Shown here piece after piece: positions 41,308 through 49,454 of a stretch of 64,000 bases of DNA. The position numbers and the translations under genes were made by a program. Numbering within the stretch: the stretch's first letter is position 1; every line of letters starts with the position of its first letter. The stretch comes from Gemmatimonadaceae bacterium (GTDB lineage Bacteria; Gemmatimonadota; Gemmatimonadetes; Gemmatimonadales; Gemmatimonadaceae), in contig JAIEMN010000019.1 in the NCBI GenBank assembly GCA_019752115.1, positions 124,001 to 188,000 on the forward strand, in the 5' to 3' direction. Below the pieces are notes generated by a model. The model did no database searches. It was not told the DNA's origin and saw nothing but the letters and a program-made list of their open reading frames with translations.

Positions 41308-41338
41308 GCAGTAATGCTCTCCTGAACTCTTTCCTTAC

Positions 41339-42547
41339 ATGCGGAAACCACTCGCACCGCTCGACGCGCTGCAGGCCGACGCGACCAGTGCGCAGGGGCG
41401 CCGGGTCGATCTCGACGCGACCCTCGCCACCTGGGTCGCGGCCGCGCAGCTGTCGTGTGAACTCGCCGCCCGGTACGGCGCGCTCACCGACGTGCCGGCC
41501 ACCCTGGATGGGCTCCTCGAGCGGGACGCCCTGCTGCGCGCCGTACACACCCGCCCCACCATGGTGCACGATGGCGCCGCGCCTCCCGACACCGCGCTCG
41601 GCATGACCGCCGAGCGCCTGCGCGTGCTCGCCGAGGAGATGGAGCAGCACGGCTGCTTCGAGCTGGCGCTCACCACCGTATCAGCAGTCTGTCGGCTCAC
41701 CGCACGCACCGATGCCACCGGGCACGCGCTGGCCACGCTCCACCTCGGGCGCATCGCCCGGCAGATGAATGCCCTCGAGGCGGCCGAGGACGCGTACGCG
41801 GCGGCCATTGCGAGGGCCCTTCATCTAAGGGAACCGCCGATCGCCGCGCGTGGCCATATCGGGCTCGCGCTCGTGGCCGACATGCGCGGCAACCTGCCCG
41901 CCGCCGCCGAGCAGTATCGCGAAGCCTTGCGGCTGGCGGTGCCGGGCGGCGGCGCATATCGACAGGCGCTGCAGGGGCTCATGTCGCTCGCCGTGACCCG
42001 CAATGACCTGGGCGAAGCGCTCGTGCTAGGGTGGACGATCTACGATGCCAGCACCGATGACGCCGACGCGCGAGCGGGCGCCCTGAGCGAACTCAGTCTG
42101 GTCGCACTCAAGGCCGGGTTTCCCTCCCAGGCACGGGCGGGGTTCCGCATCGTGCTCGACAGCCGCGTGCACACAAGCCAGCGACTCGCCACCCTGGGGG
42201 GCGATGTGCGCGCCGCCGCCGCGCTCGGCCAGCGCCGCGACGTGGCGCAACGTGCGGCGGAGATCGAACAGGAGGTGGCCCGCGGCGATGCGCTATACAC
42301 CGCGACCATGACGTATCTGCATCTCGCCGAAGCACAGCAGCTGATCGGCGAGCAGGCGCAGGCCGAGGCGGCGCTAACCCGCGCCCGCGAACTCGCGGCC
42401 CGCTTTGGGTACCACGAGTACACCTTTGCGGCCGATGCGCTCGCAGCGCGGTGGCGCGAGGCGCGTCCGCTCGAGGCCGTGGCGCCGCTTTCCGTCAGCT
42501 CGACGGAAGTCTCCGAGGCCATCGAGCGGTTCGCCATGCTCGCGTAG
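41339..42547 (+). CDS. TPR-repeat protein, probable regulator or scaffold
   Basis: A 402-residue, alanine- and leucine-rich soluble protein. Several 34-residue TPR-like helices are visible, for example LATLHLGRIARQMNALEAAEDAYAAAI and HIGLALVADMRGNLPAAAEQYREALRL, followed by a similar series to the C-terminus. There is no signal peptide, membrane segment or DNA-binding motif. ATG 41339 is the first start of the frame; no strong Shine-Dalgarno. It lies between two copies of the composite operator and next to the AraC gene, so it may be part of the same response, for example sensing or relaying a signal. Function not known. Confidence 0.7.
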   Translation: MRKPLAPLDALQADATSAQGRRVDLDATLATWVAAAQLSCELAARYGALTDVPATLDGLLERDALLRAVHTRPTMVHDGAAPPDTALGMTAERLRVLAEEMEQHGCFELALTTVSAVCRLTARTDATGHALATLHLGRIARQMNALEAAEDAYAAAIARALHLREPPIAARGHIGLALVADMRGNLPAAAEQYREALRLAVPGGGAYRQALQGLMSLAVTRNDLGEALVLGWTIYDASTDDADARAGALSELSLVALKAGFPSQARAGFRIVLDSRVHTSQRLATLGGDVRAAAALGQRRDVAQRAAEIEQEVARGDALYTATMTYLHLAEAQQLIGEQAQAEAALTRARELAARFGYHEYTFAADALAARWREARPLEAVAPLSVSSTEVSEAIERFAMLA

Positions 42548-42556
42548 CGCCGACTG

Positions 42557-42703
42557 TCAGCCCCACGGCTTACTATCACGATGCGTCGTATCGCTGGCGG
42601 TGCCACCGCTGTTCGGATCATCGGCGGCGGTGGGCATGTAGCAGGCGGCAACGAGAGGCGCAGTAACGACGAGGGCCAGCAGCAGCAGACGGCGACGCAG
42701 CAT
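42557..42703 (-). CDS. 48-residue lipoprotein
   Basis: A short frame from ATG 42703 to TGA 42557. The N-terminus RRRLLLLALVVTAPLVAAC is a textbook lipoprotein signal with lipobox VAAC (Cys 21), leaving a 28-residue polar tail (TAADDPNSGGTASDTTHRDS). GGAG lies nine bases before the ATG. It is antisense to no other gene, convergent with the TPR gene and divergent from the AraC gene, with the composite operator copy B 61 bases upstream. I do not recognise a family; entericidin-like small lipoproteins are comparable in size only. Confidence 0.6.
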   Translation of the reverse strand: MLRRRLLLLALVVTAPLVAACYMPTAADDPNSGGTASDTTHRDSKPWG

Positions 42704-42764
42704 CGTGAGAGACTCCGGTGAGGGGTTGGCTCACGATGCCGCTCACCGGCTGCCGATACCGCAT

Positions 42765-42797
42765 CACCATGGGCAAACGCTATTCATGGTGGGCAAC
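42765..42797 (+). promoter_or_regulatory. composite operator, copy B (between lipoprotein and AraC genes)
   Basis: Plus strand: CACCATGGGCAA, seven variable bases, TCATGGTGGGCAAC, the exact reverse complement of copy A outside the seven-base spacer. It lies 45 bases before the GTG of the AraC gene in the same orientation that copy A has toward the propeller gene. GGGCAA direct repeats 20 bases apart suit an AraC-type regulator that binds two half-sites on one face of the helix. Confidence 0.8.
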
Positions 42798-42842
42798 GAG
42801 TTTTTTCTTGGGGCGACGCCGCCCGTTTCCTGAGTCTTCTGC

Positions 42843-43682
42843 GTGCACGCTGCGTTCACGATCGGGTTGCTTGCTTCGTCGGCCGATGCCGCCCCGCGCT
42901 TGCGCGAGGCGGCGCGTGGGCGAGCACAGGTGGCCGAGTGTGCATCGATCGAGCAGCTCGTGGCTCTCGTGGCCGACGGCGCGGTGTCGCTGGCCGTGGT
43001 GGAAGTCCGGCGCGCGACCGCGGCCGATCAGTGCCGCGCCATTCGGCAGCTGCAGGCACACTTTCCCGCGCACCCCGTGGTCGCGTGGGCCGATCTGCGC
43101 GAGCTGCCCACCGCCCTGCTCCTCGAGCTGGCGGCCTTGCGCGTCATCGATGTCCTGCGCGGCGACGCCGAGCACCTGCCGAGCGCCCTGGTCCGCGCGA
43201 TTGGCGCGGCGCTGCAGCGCACCGTGGCGGTGGCCATCGCGCAGGCGGTGGGCGATCTCATCCCGCCCCGCCTCACGCCCGTCTTCGAGTACGTCCTGGA
43301 GCACGTGAACGACCGGCTCGATCGCGACCAGCTCGCGGCGACGTTCGGCATTTCGCGGCGCACCCTGCACAATCGCCTCGTTGAAGCCGGGCTCCCACCC
43401 ACCCGGGCCTTCCTCACCTGGTGCCGGGTCTTCGTGGCGGTCGCGCTGCTCGAGCAACCCGGGCACACCCTCGATTCGGTGGCCGGCCAACTCGACTTCG
43501 GCGACGGCGGCGTGCTCGCCAACACCGTCCGCCGCTACGCCGGCGCCGGCATTGCGGAGCTCCGGGCGCAAGGCGCGCTGGCCGCGGCCGCCCGGGCCTT
43601 CCGTGAGCAGGTTCGGGCCGCGCGCGCGGCACCCGGTGCGGCGGCGCGCGACGCCGCAGCTGAGCCCGTGTTGGGCGACTAG
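42843..43682 (+). CDS. AraC-type HTH transcription regulator with receiver-like N-terminal domain
   Basis: A 279-residue protein. The C-terminal part (about 145-245) is an AraC-type double helix-turn-helix: LDRDQLAATFGISRRTLHNRLVEAGLPPTRAFLTWCRV for the first, TLDSVAGQLDFGDGGVLANTVRRYAG for the second. The N-terminal part (about 1-130) alternates strands and helices in the manner of a response-regulator receiver (SLAVVEVRRATA, VVAWADLRELP) but I see no clear acidic pocket, so phosphorylation is doubtful. An alanine/arginine-rich tail follows the HTH. GTG 42843 is the first usable start. The composite operator 45 bases upstream implies self-regulation, and copy A implies control of the propeller gene at 41141. 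Confidence 0.75.
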   Translation: MHAAFTIGLLASSADAAPRLREAARGRAQVAECASIEQLVALVADGAVSLAVVEVRRATAADQCRAIRQLQAHFPAHPVVAWADLRELPTALLLELAALRVIDVLRGDAEHLPSALVRAIGAALQRTVAVAIAQAVGDLIPPRLTPVFEYVLEHVNDRLDRDQLAATFGISRRTLHNRLVEAGLPPTRAFLTWCRVFVAVALLEQPGHTLDSVAGQLDFGDGGVLANTVRRYAGAGIAELRAQGALAAAARAFREQVRAARAAPGAAARDAAAEPVLGD

Positions 43683-43685
43683 CCG

Positions 43686-44000
43686 CTAGGCGGCGGCGAT
43701 CGGCTTGATCCGGGCCAGGTCGTCCTTGATGGCCTGCTGGGCATCCCAGAGGTCCACGGCCCGCTGGGCATTCAGCCAGAAATCCGCCGAATTGCCGAAG
43801 AACCGCGATAGCCGGAGCGCCATCTCCGCCGAGCAGGCGCGCCGCTCGCGGAGCAGCTCAGTGGTGGACTGGCGCGAGACCCCCAGCGCTGCGGCGAGCT
43901 GAGCGGCGCTCAAGCCATAGTCGGGGAGGAACAACTCGCGGAGGAACTCACCGGGATGCGTCGGTCGCCGCTTGAGCGGGCGGTTGTTGGGAAAGCTCAT
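43686..44000 (-). CDS. higA: HigA-type antitoxin (XRE helix-turn-helix)
   Basis: A 104-residue protein: RPTHPGEFLRELFLPDYGLSAAQLAAALGVSRQSTTELLRERRACSAEMALRLSRFFG is the canonical HigA/VapI signature (HPGE.L..EFL followed by an XRE HTH), with NSADFWLNAQRAVDLWDA after it. HigA binds and silences the HigB mRNA interferase and represses its own operon. Its ATG overlaps the stop of the upstream toxin frame by ATGA, the standard higB-higA order. Its stop is only four bases from the stop of the convergent AraC gene. Antitoxin looks intact although the toxin frame is short. Confidence 0.9.
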   Translation of the reverse strand: MSFPNNRPLKRRPTHPGEFLRELFLPDYGLSAAQLAAALGVSRQSTTELLRERRACSAEMALRLSRFFGNSADFWLNAQRAVDLWDAQQAIKDDLARIKPIAAA

Positions 44001-44194
44001 CTCAGGTTCCGCCCACGGTCTTGATAGTGGTAGTCACACAGCTCGACGTCATGAGCCTGGCCGTCCTGCCAGCAGAGGCAGATAGGCCGCCGAGAGTATG
44101 TCACGCCACACGTGACACTGGCAAGATCGGTAACGGCCCACCATAGGCGCCCTTGCAGCCCGATGTGTCGCCATTTCACCGAGCCTCGGATCAT
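43997..44194 (-). pseudogene. higB: truncated HigB/RelE-type toxin
   Basis: A 65-residue frame from ATG 44194 upstream of higA. The end ICLCWQDGQAHDVELCDYHYQ matches the C-terminus of HigB toxins (R-I-x-F-x-W-x-D-G-x-A-x-D-V-E-x-x-D-Y-H), and GLQGRLWWAV may correspond to the LKGx..G.W.V strand. Complete HigB is about 90-95 residues; the N-terminal helices are missing and the segment between the two strands looks scrambled, and I find no matching residues in the other two frames upstream. I infer a decayed toxin; a short active variant is less likely. Confidence 0.55.
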
Positions 44195-44316
44195 TTCCTT
44201 GCCGCCCGCCCCCCCGCCCGGTTAGCTTGCCCCGTCTGACGTTGGTGGCGCCCCCCGGGGCGTTGTGCCCGTCAGGCGGATCGCCGCGGCAGCTTCTGCC
44301 CCGGACTGGCCGCATT

Positions 44317-44390
44317 GCGCGCGTAGCTCAGTTGGATAGAGCGTCTGCCTCCGGAGCAGAAGGTCGCAGGTTCGAGTCCTGCCGCGCGCA
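44317..44390 (+). tRNA. tRNA-Arg (anticodon CCG)
   Basis: 74 bases fold as a full cloverleaf: acceptor GCGCGCG (44317-44323) with CGCGCGC (44383-44389), D stem GCTC/GAGC, anticodon stem TCTGC/GCAGA with loop CTCCGGA (anticodon CCG at 44351-44353), T stem GCAGG/CCTGC with loop TTCGAGT, discriminator A. CCA is not encoded. It decodes CGG, a common codon here. It stands 77 bases before the rho start used here. Confidence 0.95.
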
Positions 44391-44467
44391 TGGCTGTGCC
44401 ATTACAGCCAGGCCCCACGGTTGAGCCATCATGGCCCGGCCGCATTGGCCCCTCGCAAATTCGCCTA

Positions 44468-45721
44468 GTGCACGTCGCCGAGCTCAAGCGGAAAACTGTT
44501 CCTGAACTGCTGGCCCTGGCCGAGTCGTTGCAACTCACCAGCGTCAACGGCCTCAAGAAACAGGAGCTCATCTTCCGGATCGAGCAGGCCCTGCTCGACG
44601 CCGAAACGACGCTCTACGGCGAAGGCGTCCTCGAAGTCCTCCCCGAAGGCTACGGCTTTCTGCGGGCGCAGGACTTCAACTACCTGCACGGCCCCGACGA
44701 CATCTACGTCTCCCCCTCCCAGGTGAAGCGCTTCGACCTCCGCACCGGCGACACGGTGATGGGCGAAGTCCGCCCCCCCAAGGAATGGGAACGGTACCTC
44801 GCGCTCCTCAAGGTGGAGCGCATCAACGGTGGTGACCCCGAGCAGTCCAAATTGCGTAGCGCCTTCGACAACCTGACCGCCAAGTACCCCGACGAGCGCC
44901 TCCACCTCGAACGGAAGAATGGCGAAGTCGCCACCCGCGTGTGCGACATCATCGCGCCCCTCGGCAAGGGCCAGCGCGCCCTCATCGTCGCGCCGCCCAA
45001 GGGGGGCAAGACGATCCTGCTCCAGCAGCTCGCCAACGCGATCCTCGAGAACCACCCCGAGGTGACCGTCATCGTGCTGCTCATCGACGAGCGCCCCGAA
45101 GAAGTCACCGACATGCAGGCCAACTGCCCGGGCGCCGAGGTGATCTGCTCGACGTTCGACGAAAAGGCCGAGCGCCATGTGCAGGTGGCCGACATGGTCA
45201 TCGAAAAGGCCAAGCGCATGGTCGAGTCGGGCAAGGACGTCGTGATTCTGCTCGACTCCATTACGCGCCTCGCGCGCGCCCACAACGCCGTGGCCCCGCA
45301 GGGCGGCAAGCTCATGTCGGGCGGTATGGAAGCCACCGCCATGCAGAAGCCCAAGGCGTTCTTCGGCGCCGCGCGCAATCTGGTCGAAGGCGGCTCCCTC
45401 ACGATCGTGGCCACCGCGCTCATCGAGACCAACTCGCGCATGGACGAGCTGATCTTCGAGGAGTTCAAGGGCACCGGCAACATGGAGCTGGTCCTCGATC
45501 GCAAGCTCGCCGAAAAGCGCATCTTCCCCGCCATCGACATCAACAAGTCGGGAACGCGCCGCGAAGAGCTGTTGCTGACGCAGAAGGAACAGCAGCGGGT
45601 CTTCCTGCTGCGCACCTTCCTGGCCGACATGCCGAGCGATGAAGCAATGCTCTTCCTGCTCAAGCGCATGGAGCGCGCGAAGAACAACGTCGAGTTCTTC
45701 GAACAGATGACGGAAGCGTGA
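44468..45721 (+). CDS. rho: transcription termination factor Rho
   Basis: A 417-residue hexameric RNA-dependent ATPase. N-terminal helix bundle [20 protein letters not shown], then the cold-shock-like primary RNA site with GYGFLR, Walker A APPKGGKT, Walker B region [17 protein letters not shown]-loop and R-loop region around [13 protein letters not shown] and [27 protein letters not shown] 44468 is chosen because family similarity starts right there; the frame is open back to ATG 44390, which is the last base of the tRNA, and those extra residues (proline-rich) do not look like Rho. Stop overlaps the ruvX start (GTGA). Confidence 0.95.
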   Translation: MHVAELKRKTVPELLALAESLQLTSVNGLKKQELIFRIEQALLDAETTLYGEGVLEVLPEGYGFLRAQDFNYLHGPDDIYVSPSQVKRFDLRTGDTVMGEVRPPKEWERYLALLKVERINGGDPEQSKLRSAFDNLTAKYPDERLHLERKNGEVATRVCDIIAPLGKGQRALIVAPPKGGKTILLQQLANAILENHPEVTVIVLLIDERPEEVTDMQANCPGAEVICSTFDEKAERHVQVADMVIEKAKRMVESGKDVVILLDSITRLARAHNAVAPQGGKLMSGGMEATAMQKPKAFFGAARNLVEGGSLTIVATALIETNSRMDELIFEEFKGTGNMELVLDRKLAEKRIFPAIDINKSGTRREELLLTQKEQQRVFLLRTFLADMPSDEAMLFLLKRMERAKNNVEFFEQMTEA

Positions 45722-46212
45722 CCACGACGGCAGGGCGCCTGCTCGCCGTGGACTGGGGCGACAAGCGCATTGGCCTCGCCGTGAGCGACGAACTGGGCAT
45801 GCTCGCCTCGCCGGTGGGGATCATCGCCCGCCGCGCCGGGAAGCGTCCGCCCCTCGCCGAGCTGATGCGGCAGGCCGACGCCCTCGGCGCCACCGGCTAC
45901 ATCTTCGGTCTCCCCCTCGACCCCGCCGGCGCCGAAACCGACCGCACCCGCGAGGTCCGCGAGGTCGCCGCCAAGCTTGCCGAACGCCAACCCCTCCCGG
46001 TGCGTTTGGTGGACGAACGCTTCACGACCTCCTCGGCCCTCCGCAGCATCCGCGAACAAGGCGGCAGCACCCGCGGCCGCAAAGGCGACGTCGACGCCAT
46101 GGCGGCGTGCGTGTTGCTCGAGAGCGTGTTGCGGGCGTCCTCGCAGGGCGTGGTGCTCGGGGAGCCGGTGTTACCGCCTTCGGACAGGCCAGTGCCAGAC
46201 ACGAGTTTGTAG
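45718..46212 (+). CDS. ruvX: RuvX/YqgF Holliday junction resolvase-like nuclease
   Basis: A 164-residue RNase H-fold protein. Active-site segments: [16 protein letters not shown] (first Asp), [22 protein letters not shown] (Glu) and [14 protein letters not shown] (last Asp in a helix). RuvX/YqgF is linked to 16S rRNA 5' end processing and may resolve recombination intermediates. GTG 45718 overlaps the rho stop, implying coupled translation. A long imperfect hairpin begins five bases after the stop and may end the rho-ruvX transcript before mltG. Confidence 0.92.
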   Translation: MTTTAGRLLAVDWGDKRIGLAVSDELGMLASPVGIIARRAGKRPPLAELMRQADALGATGYIFGLPLDPAGAETDRTREVREVAAKLAERQPLPVRLVDERFTTSSALRSIREQGGSTRGRKGDVDAMAACVLLESVLRASSQGVVLGEPVLPPSDRPVPDTSL

Positions 46213-46216
46213 TACC

Positions 46217-46309
46217 TGCCATGCGGAGAGGCGGAGCAACGGGGCAACAGAGAACTACACATTGAAGAACTCCGTTGCCCCGGCGCTCCGCCCCTCCGCA
46301 GAGCTGGCA
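46217..46309 (+). repeat. long imperfect hairpin after ruvX
   Basis: Arms 46217-46252 and 46270-46309 pair at about 31 of 36 positions (including GCGGAG and CGGGGCAAC with their complements), with a 17-base AT-rich loop. It follows ruvX directly and precedes mltG on the same strand. No T tract. Its sequence is unrelated to the hairpins at 21413 and 56113. Confidence 0.8.
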
Positions 46310-46340
46310 CGGTCTCATCATCTCACCCGCTCTTCACCGC

Positions 46341-47363
46341 ATGCCCCGCAAACGCTCCAACACCCGCCTCTTCACTCTGGCCGCCACCGCAGCGGCGGTG
46401 GTGCTGGGCGCGTGGGCGTTTCGCGAGATCGGCGGCAGCGCCAACCCCACCGATACGCCCGCCCGGGTGATCATCCCCAAGGGCGCGAGCATGAAGGCCG
46501 CCGCGGATTCGCTCAAGGCGCACGAGGTGATCGGCTCCACGCGCCTCTTCCGCTGGTACGCGTCCTTCAGTGGCAGTGCGACCGCCATCAAGCCCGGCAC
46601 GTATCAGTTCGCGGCCGGGGCCGGCTATCGCGATGTGCTCGACGCGCTCGTCACCGGGCGTGGCATCATGCGCACCGTGGTCATTCCCGAAGGCTTCGAC
46701 CTGCGCGACATCGTGCCGGCGCTCGCCAAGGCACTCGATGTCCCCGAAGACTCGGTCGAAGCCGCGGTCGCCGACAGCGCCTGGCGCAAGGAACTCGAGA
46801 TCCCCACGCCCACGCTCGAAGGGTATCTCTTCCCCGCGACGTACAGCTTCACCGACGGCACGACCGCGCGCGACGCGATCAATGCCATGGTCGAACGGTT
46901 CATCGACGTGTGGAAGCCCGAGTGGGATGCGCGCCTCAAGGCGCTGAACATCTCGCGGCACACCGCGATGACGATGGCGGCGATCGTCGAGAAGGAAGCG
47001 CGCAAGCCCGAAGAGCGCCCCATCATTGCCGCGGTGTACTGGAACCGGGTGAAGAAGGGGATGCGGCTGCAGGCCGATCCCACGGTGCAGTACGCGCTCC
47101 CCAAGCACGTCGCGCGCGTGTTGTACAAGGATCTTGAGGTCGATTCCAAGTACAACACCTACAAGAACGCGGGCCTCCCGCCGGGCCCGATCGCCTCGCC
47201 GGGAGAAGCGAGCATCGCGGCCGCGCTCACGCCGGCCGAGGTGCCGTATCTGTACTTCGTGGCCAAGGGCGACGGCGGCCACGAATTCACCACCACCTTC
47301 GACGCGCACACCAAGGCCATTCGCGCCATCAAGGCCGACGCGCGCAAGAAGTCGACGCCGTGA
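46341..47363 (+). CDS. mltG: endolytic murein transglycosylase MltG
   Basis: A 340-residue YceG-like protein with an N-terminal membrane anchor (LFTLAATAAAVVLGAWAF). LysM-like domain with VIIPKGASMKAAADSL precedes the catalytic YceG domain: LEGYLFPATYSF, MAAIVEKEARKPEERPIIAAVYWNRVKKGMRLQADPTVQYAL with the catalytic Glu in IVEKEA, and NTYKNAGLPPGPIASPGEASI. MltG cleaves nascent glycan strands at the inner membrane to set their length. ATG 46341 puts the anchor at the N-terminus. Followed 10 bases later by a glycosyltransferase gene. Confidence 0.95.
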   Translation: MPRKRSNTRLFTLAATAAAVVLGAWAFREIGGSANPTDTPARVIIPKGASMKAAADSLKAHEVIGSTRLFRWYASFSGSATAIKPGTYQFAAGAGYRDVLDALVTGRGIMRTVVIPEGFDLRDIVPALAKALDVPEDSVEAAVADSAWRKELEIPTPTLEGYLFPATYSFTDGTTARDAINAMVERFIDVWKPEWDARLKALNISRHTAMTMAAIVEKEARKPEERPIIAAVYWNRVKKGMRLQADPTVQYALPKHVARVLYKDLEVDSKYNTYKNAGLPPGPIASPGEASIAAALTPAEVPYLYFVAKGDGGHEFTTTFDAHTKAIRAIKADARKKSTP

Positions 47364-47373
47364 GCCCGCGCGC

Positions 47374-48183
47374 ATGACGCCGAGCCTCTCCGTGCTCGTG
47401 GCCACCTACAACTGGCCCGAAGCACTGGCGCTGGTGCTCCAGCACCTGCGCGCGCAAACGGTGCGGCCGCTCGAAGTGCTCATCGCCGATGACGGCTCGG
47501 GGCCGGCCACCGCCGGCCTCATCGCCCGCGAGGCGGCGTCGTTTCCCGTGCCGCTCGTCCACTGCTGGCACGAAGACCGTGGCTTTCGCGCCGGCGCGAT
47601 CCGCAATCAGGCCATCGCCCGCGCGCGCGGCGAGTACATCCTGCAGATCGACGGCGACATTCTGCTTCACCCGGCCACGGTCGCCGCCCATCTCGCCTAC
47701 GCCCGACGGGGCACCTTCGTGCAGGGATCGCGCGCCCTCTGCGATGCCGCCCTCACGGCGCGGCTCCTGCGCGGCGACCACGTGGCACTCTCGCCGCTGA
47801 CCCGCGGCGTGGAGCGACGCGTGAATGCACTGCACCTGCCGTGGCTCGCGCCCTTGAGCGGCGGCACCCGCGATACCGTCGAGCGCATTCGTGGCTGTCA
47901 CATCGCCTTCTGGCGCGACGATCTCGTGCGCGTGAACGGCTACGACGAAGCCTACGAAGGCTGGGGTCGCGAAGACAGCGATCTCACCCTGCGACTCGGT
48001 CATGCCGGCGTGATACGCCGCAATCTCAAGTTCGCCGCGGTGGCGTATCACCTGTGGCACCAGCCCGCCTCACGGCACGCGTGGGACCGCAATGACGCGC
48101 GGCTCGCCGAGGCGCGACGCACCCGCGTCGTGCGCGCCGAGCGTGGGCTCGATCAGTATCTCGAACCGGCACGACATGTCTGA
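47374..48183 (+). CDS. glycosyltransferase family 2 (GT-A fold)
   Basis: A 269-residue GT-A enzyme: SVLVATYNWPEALALVLQHL at the N-terminus, nucleotide-binding IADDGS, GFRAGAIRNQAIARARGEYILQIDGDI with the metal-binding DxD, and GYDEAYEGWGREDSDLTLRL, the ED acceptor-domain motif. Soluble, no membrane segment; probably transfers a sugar to a cell-envelope glycan. The last eight bases overlap the start of the methyltransferase gene, so translation is likely coupled. Placement between mltG and an RlmI-like gene does not reveal the acceptor. Confidence 0.88.
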   Translation: MTPSLSVLVATYNWPEALALVLQHLRAQTVRPLEVLIADDGSGPATAGLIAREAASFPVPLVHCWHEDRGFRAGAIRNQAIARARGEYILQIDGDILLHPATVAAHLAYARRGTFVQGSRALCDAALTARLLRGDHVALSPLTRGVERRVNALHLPWLAPLSGGTRDTVERIRGCHIAFWRDDLVRVNGYDEAYEGWGREDSDLTLRLGHAGVIRRNLKFAAVAYHLWHQPASRHAWDRNDARLAEARRTRVVRAERGLDQYLEPARHV

Positions 48184-49354
48184 CACCTCCGTGGGCACCG
48201 CCATCGTGTCACGACGCGGCGCCCAGCGTCTGCGTCGTGGCCATCCCTGGATCTTCAAGAGCGATGTGGAACGCCGCCCCAGCGGGCCGGCTGGCGTCGT
48301 GCGGGTGGAAGACCCGGCCGGCGCGCCACTCGGCTGGGCCCTGTGGAGCCCCCGCTCCGAGATCTCCCTGCGCCACATTGAACGCGACGCGGCGCGCACG
48401 ATCGACGCCGGGTGGTGGCGCGAACGCCTGCAGACCGCGATCACACGCCGGGCCCCGCTCGCCGCCGAGGCCAACGCGTATCGCCTCGTGCATGGCGAAG
48501 GCGACGGGCTACCCTCGCTGGTGGTGGACCGCTATGGCGATGCGTTGGTCGTGCAGCTGCTGTCGGCGGGCCTCGATGCGCACACCGACGTGATTGTCTC
48601 AGCGCTGCGCGACCTGACCGGCTGCACGGGCATCCTGGCGCGCAACGATCCGGCCGCGCGGGCCCGCGAGGGGCTGCCGCGCGAAGTCACGCTGCTCTAC
48701 GGCGATGTCCCGAAGGTGGTGGAAGTGCTCGAGCACGGCGTGCGCTATCTCGCGGCCCCGTGGGAGGGCCAGAAGACGGGGGCCTTTCTGGATCAGCGGG
48801 AGAACCGCGTCCTGATCGGCAGCATGGCCCGCGGGCAGGCGCTGGATTGCTTCGCGTATCACGGCTCGTTCGCGCTGCATCTGGCTCGACACGCCGAGCA
48901 TGTCTACGCGCTCGATGTGAGTGCCCCGGCGCTGGCGCGCGTGGATGAACACGCCAAAATGAACGGGCTTTCCAATATCGAGCCTGTGGAAGGTGATGCC
49001 TTCGACATCCTCCGCGCGTGGTACAAAGCCGGGCGGCGCTTCGACACGATCGTGGTGGATCCCCCCGCGTTCGCCAAGACGAAAGCCGCCCTCGACGGGG
49101 CGCTGCGCGGCTACAAGGACATCAACCTCCAGGCGATGAAACTCTTAACGCCCGGCGGGCTTTTGTTCTCAGCCTCGTGCAGTTTCCATTTGTCGCGCGG
49201 GCACTTCTTCGATGTGCTGCAGGAAGCCGCGGCCGACAGTGGCCGCCGCCTGGCGTTGCGGGCATTCACCGGCCAGCCCCTCGATCATCCAGAAATCATC
49301 GGCATCCCCGAGACCGGGTATCTCAAGGGCGCCGTGCTGGAGGCGATGGACTGA
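48176..49354 (+). CDS. RlmI/RlmK-like class I SAM-dependent rRNA (cytosine-C5) methyltransferase
   Basis: A 392-residue methyltransferase. N-terminal PUA domain (GAQRLRRGHPWIFKSDV, VEDPAGAPLGWALWSP) followed by an EEHEE-like linker and a Rossmann methyltransferase domain: TGAFLDQRENRVLI, ALDCFAYHGSFALHLARHAEHVYALDVS (SAM site), NIEPVEGDAFDIL, and DTIVVDPPAFAKTKAAL, the DPPAF active-site motif. Length and layout are as in 23S rRNA m5C1962 methyltransferase RlmI; the specific base is by analogy. ATG 48176 overlaps the GT2 stop by eight bases. No catalytic Cys pair is evident from motif reading, so target remains open. Confidence 0.9.
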   Translation: MSDTSVGTAIVSRRGAQRLRRGHPWIFKSDVERRPSGPAGVVRVEDPAGAPLGWALWSPRSEISLRHIERDAARTIDAGWWRERLQTAITRRAPLAAEANAYRLVHGEGDGLPSLVVDRYGDALVVQLLSAGLDAHTDVIVSALRDLTGCTGILARNDPAARAREGLPREVTLLYGDVPKVVEVLEHGVRYLAAPWEGQKTGAFLDQRENRVLIGSMARGQALDCFAYHGSFALHLARHAEHVYALDVSAPALARVDEHAKMNGLSNIEPVEGDAFDILRAWYKAGRRFDTIVVDPPAFAKTKAALDGALRGYKDINLQAMKLLTPGGLLFSASCSFHLSRGHFFDVLQEAAADSGRRLALRAFTGQPLDHPEIIGIPETGYLKGAVLEAMD

Positions 49355-49454
49355 CGTGAGTGTGATGCGGCGCACGGTGCGCGCGTAGGGTGGTGCTTCT
49401 GTGACGGTGTCGTCAGATCACCACGTGTCATGCGTCCCTTCTCCGGAGACCGCC

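Noticed and set aside
44049-44315. Minus-strand 88-codon frame overlapping the HigB remnant
   Set aside because: Shadow-like composition; I looked here for the missing N-terminal half of HigB and found no match.
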